Source: Candidatus Poribacteria bacterium (GTDB taxonomy: Bacteria > Poribacteria > WGA-4E > WGA-3G). Taken from it: 42,510 nucleotides of DNA. Below are positions 1-6,710 of the stretch, piece after piece. A program made the position numbers and the translations under genes. Every line of letters starts with the position of its first letter. Position 1 is the first letter of the stretch. Where the stretch lies: NCBI GenBank assembly GCA_022394775.1, contig JAGFCB010000003.1:1-42510 (forward strand), given 5' to 3'. The notes beneath the pieces are model-generated. The model had not been told where the DNA came from, made no database searches, and saw only the letters and a program-made list of their open reading frames with translations.

Positions 1-1457
1 CGTTGCCAACCTCGGTTCCGTTCTTTCCGTAAGAATCCTGTCTGGTTAATCTCAAAGTGCGGTGCGATCCGTTCAAATCCGATACTACTGCTCCAGAGGT
101 AATTCCGCTGTGCGAAGTCAACGGTATATGCGACGTTATCTGTGTCCTCTCCGAGATGGAAACTACCGGCGTACTGCCCGGTAAGGTGATAAGTTTTGCC
201 GAGCGCAAGATTCATATCAATGCCGCCGACTCTGCTGTGCTGCCAATTATCGTTTCCGGGTTGTTCCTTGTTCACAAATAGGATCCCAACGTTTGAGCGT
301 TTGAGGATGTCGCGTTTAACGCGGATAGCAGAAAACCACGCGTCCTCTTTTTCGGACGAAACGTTCTCAGAGAAACCGAACTCACCGGTTTGATTGCCCA
401 AAACGCCGATGGAATAGTTTCCTACTTTCCCGGTGAGTTTGCTACCCCAAAGAATATTCCCACGACTCCCGATACGACGACTAAACATCAAGTCATAAGG
501 CGTTTCAAAAAAGCTGTTCCCTTCAACGAAAAACGGGCGTTTCTCTGGAAAACGCGTCGGAAACCGAGTCAGGTTGATCTCCAACTGATCTGCTTCAACT
601 TGGGCAAAATCGGGGTTGACAGTGATGTTCGCTTTCAATGCGCTCGTCAGGCTGTATTGAACATCCACCCCTGTTCCAAGTTGGCGAGAAATGTCTGCAT
701 CGGTAGTGCCCGCTGCACCCCCTAAAGCATAAGGGGTGATTTCAAAATTTTTCCCCGTCTTAATTCCGTGAATACCAACGATATGCCCTAAATCTGACAT
801 CCGCGTAACCACACCGGCTTGTGTCAACTGCTTCCACACCGTAACCTCGCTCTTGCGACGATTTACCCGTTCTATATCGAACCCCCAGATTTGTGTCGGT
901 TTGTCGGTGAATCGGAAGTTGGAAAATGGGATTTTAAACTCGGCACTCCATCCCGATTCGTTGATACTGCTTTCAACCCACCAAATGCCTTTCCAGTTGG
1001 CATCGCGCTGCGTATCCTCATATCGGTAGTTATCGCTTTGAACACCGCCGGGGGTCGTTGCAAATTTATAGCCGGTACGATGGTCGTGATGCGGATCAAT
1101 AAAGAAAGAGATAACGTCCGAAGCATAGACATCACCGCGCCGCGTCATCCGATTCATAATTTTATTCGGTTCGGCATCGTAACATCGGAATGCGACGTAG
1201 AGGTTATGCACATCGTAAGCAATACGGAATTCTGTGTCATCGGTTGCGGGGGTGCCGCGTGCGGGTTCGAGTTGAATAAAACCACTACGCGGTTCCGCCT
1301 GCTGCCATACCGCGTCATTCAGCATGCCATCAATCTGTGGCGGTTCACCTTCAATTCGGTATGCCTGAATAACGTGTTCACCTGTTCCTTCTGGGTGTGC
1401 AGAGAGAAGTGTTGGATATGAAATGGTTAGCAGTAGAACAATTATGAGTCTCAGCAT
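1..1457 (-). CDS. CBM9-like / DUF5916 family outer-membrane-type protein, C-terminus beyond window
   Basis: The minus strand is open without a stop from about 1463 to base 1, so the C-terminal part lies outside the window. The N-terminus is a signal peptide (hydrophobic LRLIIVLLLTISYPTLLSA). Next comes a CBM9-like beta-sandwich opening with IDGMLNDAVWQQA, then a DUF5916-type region with its hallmark NPDFAQVEADQLEINLTRFP and FPEKRPFFVEG. Family members are secreted or outer-membrane proteins with a C-terminal barrel; a role in carbohydrate binding or uptake is inferred. ATG codons exist at 1463 and 1457. I chose 1457 because a perfect promoter ends at 1465, leaving 1463 upstream of the expected transcription start; there is no Shine-Dalgarno sequence. 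The gene diverges from the sigma-fusion gene at 1873. Confidence 0.85.
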   Translation of the reverse strand, partial: MLRLIIVLLLTISYPTLLSAHPEGTGEHVIQAYRIEGEPPQIDGMLNDAVWQQAEPRSGFIQLEPARGTPATDDTEFRIAYDVHNLYVAFRCYDAEPNKIMNRMTRRGDVYASDVISFFIDPHHDHRTGYKFATTPGGVQSDNYRYEDTQRDANWKGIWWVESSINESGWSAEFKIPFSNFRFTDKPTQIWGFDIERVNRRKSEVTVWKQLTQAGVVTRMSDLGHIVGIHGIKTGKNFEITPYALGGAAGTTDADISRQLGTGVDVQYSLTSALKANITVNPDFAQVEADQLEINLTRFPTRFPEKRPFFVEGNSFFETPYDLMFSRRIGSRGNILWGSKLTGKVGNYSIGVLGNQTGEFGFSENVSSEKEDAWFSAIRVKRDILKRSNVGILFVNKEQPGNDNWQHSRVGGIDMNLALGKTYHLTGQYAGSFHLGEDTDNVAYTVDFAQRNYLWSSSIGFERIAPHFEINQTGFLRKERNRGWQ

Positions 1458-1464
1458 ACACATA

Positions 1465-1493
1465 ATTATAGTAGAGATACACTGTCTTGTCAA
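1465..1493 (-). promoter_or_regulatory. Consensus sigma-70 promoter for a leaderless transcript
   Basis: On the minus strand TTGACA (1493-1488), a 17-base spacer and TATAAT (1470-1465) match consensus at all 12 positions. The usual start point, 7-8 bases after the -10 box, falls on 1458-1457, the A of the in-frame ATG at 1457. This predicts a leaderless mRNA for the DUF5916-type gene. Confidence 0.8.
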
Positions 1494-1872
1494 ATTCTGT
1501 CATCTTTTCATTTATGCACCTTTTCTACCTCAAAATTGTGTCTTTAACAGGAAAAGTATGTTCCCTCGATATCTTCTTAATCAGAAGCTTTTAAGGCATT
1601 CCGCTTTTTTCTACCTAAGAACACAGGTGTAGACGAAACACCGTTTTCCATATAGCGTAGGTACACTTCATAAAACGCACCCCTGAACGCTTCTAAAAAA
1701 TCCGAATTTTTCTATTTTTTTAAATTATGCAGTTTTTTCAGTCTGAAAATTCGTCTTTAATAATAGAGGGTGTGAACTGTATCACATTCTTTAATTTTAC
1801 AAGGCTTGAGATTTGATTCAGCCTTTTCACAAATATGAACACGCCCGAGTCTGTTCATTAGGAGAGGAACTC
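1494..1872. other. Divergent intergenic region, AT-rich
   Basis: No gene is visible between the two divergent genes. The stretch is AT-rich with T runs around 1708-1720, and carries the CRP-type site at 1771-1786. No convincing -35/-10 pair for the rightward gene was found. Confidence 0.5.
1771..1786. promoter_or_regulatory. CRP/FNR-family binding site, perfect palindrome
   Basis: TGTGAACTGTATCACA matches the canonical CRP half-sites TGTGA-N6-TCACA exactly. Ten fixed bases would be expected about 0.04 times by chance in a window this size. It lies 87 bases upstream of the TTG start at 1873, suggesting control of the sigma-glycosidase-dockerin cluster by a CRP-family regulator (inference). 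The regulator is not in this window. Confidence 0.5.
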
Positions 1873-4473
1873 TTGGAAAGAGAAAACGATGTTCAACTGA
1901 TTCATAGGGTTTTATCAGGCGACGACGCAGCGTTTGACCTTTTGGTTGAAAAGTACGAAAAAGGCGTTCACGCCCTTGCATGGCGGAAAATCGGTGATTT
2001 TCACTATGCTGAGGAAATTACGCAAGATGCCTTCCTCCAGGCATACAAAAAACTCTCGACCCTGAAAAATCCGCATCAATTTGCTGGATGGTTGTATGTC
2101 ATCGCAAATCGACTTTGCATTGATTGGATGCGAAAACAAAAACCTGCGATGCAATCGCTGGAGAACACACCTATGGAAAAAATCGAAGAAGCCTCTTATA
2201 GAGAGCACGTATCGGAACAGCAGCGGATAAGGAGTGCTGAACGTCGTCACGAAATCGTCAAAAAACTCCTTGAAAAGCTGCCAGAGAGTGAGCGCACGGT
2301 CGTAACTCTCTACTATCTCGGCGAAATGACAACACAGGAGATTAGTAAGTTTTTAGGGATCTCTGTAAAGACAATCGGTAGTCGGCTGCGTCGGGCGCGA
2401 GAGCGTCTAAAACAGAAAGAGGATCTCTTCGTCCAAGAGTTTCTCGGCGGTATACAGTTATCAGCGAGTTTAAGACCGAACATCATGCGGCAAGTCGCCG
2501 ACCTGAAGCCCACGCCTACACCACCTGTGAGACCACTACTCCCGTGGGCAGCCTTCGGTACCGCTGCTGTTCTGATTCTATTGATGCTCGGTGCAAGCAA
2601 CCGATACCTTACCCGATTTCAGAAACCCTATAGCTTTGAAGCAGCATCCGAACCTACCATTAAAATTATTGATACCGATATCGTCATTGATACCGACGCA
2701 AAACCGGCACTGCGAAATCAAATTGGACAAACTGCTCTCTTCGGTAAAAGCACCACTGCAGGCTTACAAATTTCCCAGACCGTCTCAACATCCAATGCCT
2801 CAGAGGATTCACTCAAACCTTCTGCAACACAGTGGATGCCGGATGCAAACCTACGCGAGGCTGTTCGAGAGGCACTGAATTTGAAGCCAGACGCTGCACT
2901 TACCCAAGCAGATATGCTTCAACTCACAGATTTCGCACAGGGACGCAGACGTGGCATTTCAGACCTTAGCGGGTTGGAACGCGCCATAAATCTACGCGTT
3001 TTGTCTATACATGGCAATTCAATTGAAGATCTAACGCCTCTGGCGAACTTAACACGTCTGACACATTTGAGCTTAGGCGGTTGCCGAATCAAGGATGTGT
3101 CCCCCTTGGCGAACTTGGCCTCGTTAGAGACGCTCGGCTTATTTGCCAACAATATTACTGACATCACACCGTTAGCAAATTTGGTGAACCTTACGGAATT
3201 GCGGATACTTCGCAATCCGATTTTAGATTACACACCCCTCCTTGATTTGCCGAAGATAGAAGACATGGATTGGCAAAATACGTGTGCCGTGCCGAAATCG
3301 GCTGTTCTGTTGCGTGAGCGCGTTGCTTCGCGCACATTTCCATCTATTTTCGGGGCGTGGTCCGAAATTGTAAACCTCCCACTCCCACCAGAAGCAAGAT
3401 TAGAAGGGCATGTCGTAGCGGAATTAGCACATTACGATTTGTATTTCTGTTGTCCTATGTTTGGGCTCAGTTGGGCAAAAACTCCTCAAGGTTGGAAGTT
3501 AGCAGGCGATATAGAACGCGTGCGACAGATGCGTGATGCCCTACTCTCACAGAATCCAAACAGCATACTTCTCATACCAGTTGGGTATTTCACCGAACGC
3601 TCAGATGCATATCCATTCGATTTCCATGGGTGGTTGCGCGACGCTAAAGGGAATCCTCGTGTAAATCTTGAGATAAATTTTGAAGATATACCCGAAGATG
3701 AAGTCGTTGATTTCTTACTTGATTTTACGCGCCCTGAGGTACAGGATATGGTTGTAGAGAAAGCAATTGCAGCTGCACAGAGCGGTATTTATGACGGTAT
3801 TATGCTCGGTCATTGGAACGAGGTCCCCAGACTTCATAACTATTATGCGATAGAAGAAGAACATCACGCAAGGGACATCATACTCCAACGAATCCGTGCA
3901 GAAGTTGGGAATGATTTTCTGATAATGGTCAGTACCAATTGGGAAGAAATTCCGAGATGGGCACCTTACGTCAATGGGGCTTTTATGGCATTAACGCACC
4001 GTCGTATTCACGCAGAAGGGTATACTCGTGAGGATATCAGGCACATTGAAGATTTACTAAAATGGGCAGAAACAAACTATCGTGAACCCCAAATTAATGG
4101 GTTAGAGGGTTGGGGTATCCGTACACAATCCCCTGATAGTCCAGAGAACCTGCGGTGGATGCGTCTTTTTACAACAGTGAGCCTCATACATGCTGACGGT
4201 TATGTGCTTTATAATGTTGGTGATTCACATTCAAACTATTGGTATTCATTCTGGGATACGGACTTAGGTCAACCCGTCGGCGAGAAGTCGCAGTTGTATC
4301 AAGACTGCGAGGGTTTATTTATCCGCGAGTTCACCAACGGCTGGGCGGTCTACAATCGTAGCGGAAAGGCACAGAAGATCAGTTTACCGGAGCCAGTATT
4401 TGGAGTTGCAAGCGGGATTCCTGGTGTTAATCACACCCTCTCCGATTTAGACGGTGAGATTTATCTGAAATAG
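1873..4473 (+). CDS. ECF sigma factor fused to membrane segment, LRR and glycosidase-like domain
   Basis: One uninterrupted frame encodes 866 residues. Residues 1-60 hold sigma region 2 (AEEITQDAFLQAYKKL, then GWLYVIANRL at 72-81). Residues 134-181 hold region 4 with a helix-turn-helix (TTQEISKFLGISVKTIGSRL). Residues 222-241 form a transmembrane helix, 251-320 a linker, about 362-460 four leucine-rich repeats, and about 512-866 a TIM-barrel glycosidase-like region (GHL15-like, tentative) ending in a beta domain with NGWAVYNRSG. Topology implies sigma inside and LRR/glycosidase outside. The strand motif is DGIMLGHW where both downstream sisters read DGIFFDHW, so the likely catalytic Asp is Gly. 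The start is TTG 1873, preceded by GGAGAGGAA; an in-frame TTG at 1813 is the alternative. A dockerin remnant follows the TAG stop. Confidence 0.85.
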   Translation: MERENDVQLIHRVLSGDDAAFDLLVEKYEKGVHALAWRKIGDFHYAEEITQDAFLQAYKKLSTLKNPHQFAGWLYVIANRLCIDWMRKQKPAMQSLENTPMEKIEEASYREHVSEQQRIRSAERRHEIVKKLLEKLPESERTVVTLYYLGEMTTQEISKFLGISVKTIGSRLRRARERLKQKEDLFVQEFLGGIQLSASLRPNIMRQVADLKPTPTPPVRPLLPWAAFGTAAVLILLMLGASNRYLTRFQKPYSFEAASEPTIKIIDTDIVIDTDAKPALRNQIGQTALFGKSTTAGLQISQTVSTSNASEDSLKPSATQWMPDANLREAVREALNLKPDAALTQADMLQLTDFAQGRRRGISDLSGLERAINLRVLSIHGNSIEDLTPLANLTRLTHLSLGGCRIKDVSPLANLASLETLGLFANNITDITPLANLVNLTELRILRNPILDYTPLLDLPKIEDMDWQNTCAVPKSAVLLRERVASRTFPSIFGAWSEIVNLPLPPEARLEGHVVAELAHYDLYFCCPMFGLSWAKTPQGWKLAGDIERVRQMRDALLSQNPNSILLIPVGYFTERSDAYPFDFHGWLRDAKGNPRVNLEINFEDIPEDEVVDFLLDFTRPEVQDMVVEKAIAAAQSGIYDGIMLGHWNEVPRLHNYYAIEEEHHARDIILQRIRAEVGNDFLIMVSTNWEEIPRWAPYVNGAFMALTHRRIHAEGYTREDIRHIEDLLKWAETNYREPQINGLEGWGIRTQSPDSPENLRWMRLFTTVSLIHADGYVLYNVGDSHSNYWYSFWDTDLGQPVGEKSQLYQDCEGLFIREFTNGWAVYNRSGKAQKISLPEPVFGVASGIPGVNHTLSDLDGEIYLK

Positions 4474-4629
4474 GAAATCAACCCATCTGCAAGTGTTAAT
4501 AGTGATAGTATCGTCAACATCCTGGATTTGGTTGCTGTTGCGAATGCGTTTGGTGAAGCGGCACCGGATCTCAATGGTGATGGCGTTGTGAATATCCAAG
4601 ATTTAGTGATTGTAGCGAATGTGTTTTGA
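4474..4629 (+). pseudogene. Dockerin domain remnant cut off by an amber codon
   Basis: Reading on in the same frame past the TAG at 4471-4473 gives 51 residues ending at TGA 4627-4629, clearly a type I dockerin. The sister gene at 6711 has CAG (Gln) at the position matching this TAG, so a single C-to-T change explains the stop. Calcium loop 1 is decayed (SVNSDSIVNILD instead of DVNGDGIVNILD, first ligand Asp lost); loop 2 is intact (DLNGDGVVNIQD). Either the domain was discarded when the sigma fusion arose, or the TAG is occasionally read through; decay of loop 1 favours loss. Confidence 0.8.
4492..4629 (+). repeat. Dockerin-coding 138-bp repeat, copy 1 of 3 (decayed)
   Basis: This segment aligns base for base with 6557-6694 and 8715-8852, all 138 bases. 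All three share an uninterrupted identical run of 43 bases, and copies 1 and 2 share 54. This similarity far exceeds that of the glycosidase-like regions, suggesting gene conversion or recent tandem duplication. Confidence 0.8.
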
Positions 4630-4645
4630 AAAAGGAACTTGTCTT

Positions 4646-6694
4646 ATGAAAAAAGAAATATTGTGTCAATCGTTATGGATTCAATTAACCCTCGTATCTG
4701 TTATGGGTATGTTTGTCTACAATACTTTTATCTATGCAGAAGATGCTGAAGACTGGATGCCAGATCCGAATCTCCGAAAAGCAGTTCGGTATCAACTTGA
4801 ATTAGATGCTGATATCCCCTTGACGCAAGTGGATATGCTCCGATTACTTGTGCTGGACGCACAGAGATTTAAGATAGAAGATATCAGCGATCTGACTGGT
4901 TTGGAGTATGCTGTAGAACTTTACGCTCTTAGTCTTCCGAGAAATCGTGTGCGTAACCTGCGTCCGATTGCGAATTTAAAAGAGCTCAGACGCTTAAGTT
5001 TACCAGAGAATGCTATTTCAGATATAACACCTCTCGCAGGTCTTATGCACCTTAGAGAAATAAATTTGTGGAGAAACCAAATCGTAGATATCTCGCCGCT
5101 TTCAAACTTGATGAACCTAAGAGTGCTTCGGCTTAGCCACAATCAGATAGAAGATTTCTCTCCGCTTGCAGGGTTAGTGAACCTTGAAATACTCATAATC
5201 CAGCGCAATAGGAGTAGCAATATCTCTGCGATTCCAACATCGAAATTGACGGAATTCGTATACGATGAAACATGTGTTGTCACGCGTCTCCCTTTTGCTG
5301 ATCGGATTGCAGACCGTGAATATCCGTCCGTTTCTGGATCATGGTCTTACGTTGTGAATAAGCCACCAGTGATACCAACCCCAGAGACCACCGAGATTAC
5401 GCCGATAGCTTATTTTGATCTCAATATCGGTGCTCCTAATAAGCTGACACTTGAATGGGCATTTGGTGAGCCCGGTCACGACGAACCTGCCCGATTAATA
5501 GCAGCAAGCATAAGCAACATTGAGGAGGCTAAGCGACGCCGCGAGGCGATTTTGGCGTTTAATCCAAACGCAATATTCATTGTGCCAATTCGATATTACA
5601 GTGGGCTGCCTGCTCGGCTGTATCCTGAAGATGGTGTTCTCCGAGATCTCTATCTTCGGGACAAAAATGGCAACCGTATTGTATTTGAAGATGGGGAGGC
5701 ACCATTAGATTTCACACTTCCTACAACCCAAGAATTCGTTTTCGATCAAGTGCGCTCAGTCGTCGCCTGTGGTCTGTTTGATGGTATCTTTTTCGATCAT
5801 TGGAGTGAGGGCAACACACTCATGGAATCCCGGACAGGTCGCACAACAACAGAGGTACATCTCGCACGAGATCGCATTATAGAAGGCACTCGTGCTATCC
5901 TGGGCGATGATATGTTGATCATAGTAAACACCGGTGAAAGCAAGATTCCGAGATGGGCAGAATATATCAACGGTGCTCACATGGAAACACACACGAATCC
6001 TTCAACGGTGAAGATTGAAGGAACTGCCAACTATCATAATCTCGGTTATACGCGCGCTGACCTTTTAGATATTGAAGATACCTTGATATGGTCGGAATCT
6101 AACTTTCGTGAACCGCGCATCAATAATTTAAAGGGGTATACTATTGGTCCGGAGCCCCCGGATTCGCCTCGAAACAAGCAGTGGATGCGGGTTTTTACAA
6201 CCATGAGCCTCACACTTTCTGACGGTTACGTGGAATATGCTGCATTATCTGGCTTGTATGGGCCCGAAGTTTATTGGCACGCCTTCTACGATGCACCGTT
6301 GGGTCGTCCGATTAGTGAAAAGGGGCAACGCTACAAAAATAGAGACGGCGTTGCTATCGAAGGCGTATTTATTCGTGAGTATACCAACGGCTGGGCAGTC
6401 TATAACCGTTCCGGCAAAGAACAGAACATCTATCTACCAGAGATGGTGTCTGGGGTTGCCAGTGGTGTAGAGAATAAACGCTTACATACCCTTTCCGACT
6501 TAGATGGCGAGATTTATTTGAAATCGGGATCGAGGTTAGAAACCTCTCCCACAGCGGATGTCAACGGCGATGGTATTGTCAATATCCTGGATTTGGTTGC
6601 TGTTGCGAATGCGTTTGGTGAAGCGGCACCGGATCTGAATGGTGATGGCGTTGTGAATATCCTGGATTTGGTGCTTGTGGCAAATGCGTTTTGA
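4646..6694 (+). CDS. Secreted LRR - glycosidase-like - dockerin protein (paralogue 2)
   Basis: The protein has 682 residues: signal peptide about 1-31 (ending FIYAED), LRRs about 80-190 of the 22-residue internalin-like type (ISDITPLAGLMHLREINL), a TIM-barrel glycosidase-like region about 250-620, and a type I dockerin at 637-682 with two calcium loops (DVNGDGIVNILD, DLNGDGVVNILD). The motif FDGIFFDHWSEG at 378-389 places an Asp (D384) where TIM-barrel glycosidases often have catalytic residues; activity and substrate are not known. The GHL15-like label is tentative. Start 4646 is supported by AAAGGAA upstream and by alignment with paralogue 3; an upstream ATG at 4619 overlaps the dockerin remnant. 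Likely co-transcribed with the sigma fusion. The dockerin implies a cohesin partner, none of which is seen here. Confidence 0.85.
   Translation: MKKEILCQSLWIQLTLVSVMGMFVYNTFIYAEDAEDWMPDPNLRKAVRYQLELDADIPLTQVDMLRLLVLDAQRFKIEDISDLTGLEYAVELYALSLPRNRVRNLRPIANLKELRRLSLPENAISDITPLAGLMHLREINLWRNQIVDISPLSNLMNLRVLRLSHNQIEDFSPLAGLVNLEILIIQRNRSSNISAIPTSKLTEFVYDETCVVTRLPFADRIADREYPSVSGSWSYVVNKPPVIPTPETTEITPIAYFDLNIGAPNKLTLEWAFGEPGHDEPARLIAASISNIEEAKRRREAILAFNPNAIFIVPIRYYSGLPARLYPEDGVLRDLYLRDKNGNRIVFEDGEAPLDFTLPTTQEFVFDQVRSVVACGLFDGIFFDHWSEGNTLMESRTGRTTTEVHLARDRIIEGTRAILGDDMLIIVNTGESKIPRWAEYINGAHMETHTNPSTVKIEGTANYHNLGYTRADLLDIEDTLIWSESNFREPRINNLKGYTIGPEPPDSPRNKQWMRVFTTMSLTLSDGYVEYAALSGLYGPEVYWHAFYDAPLGRPISEKGQRYKNRDGVAIEGVFIREYTNGWAVYNRSGKEQNIYLPEMVSGVASGVENKRLHTLSDLDGEIYLKSGSRLETSPTADVNGDGIVNILDLVAVANAFGEAAPDLNGDGVVNILDLVLVANAF
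6557..6694 (+). repeat. Dockerin-coding 138-bp repeat, copy 2 of 3
   Basis: 3' end of the 4646 gene, homologous at DNA level to 4492-4629 and 8715-8852; both calcium loops are intact. Confidence 0.8.
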
Positions 6695-6710
6695 GTTAGG
6701 AGGTAAATTT

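Noticed and set aside
819..1421. 200-codon open frame on the plus strand
   Set aside because: It is antisense to the DUF5916-type gene, which has a signal peptide, family motifs and a perfect promoter; the plus-strand translation resembles no family.
4471..4473. TAG as a reassigned sense codon
   Set aside because: TAG also ends other genes here at sensible family positions, for example at 17911-17913 and in the DUF4861-like gene, so it functions as a normal stop.
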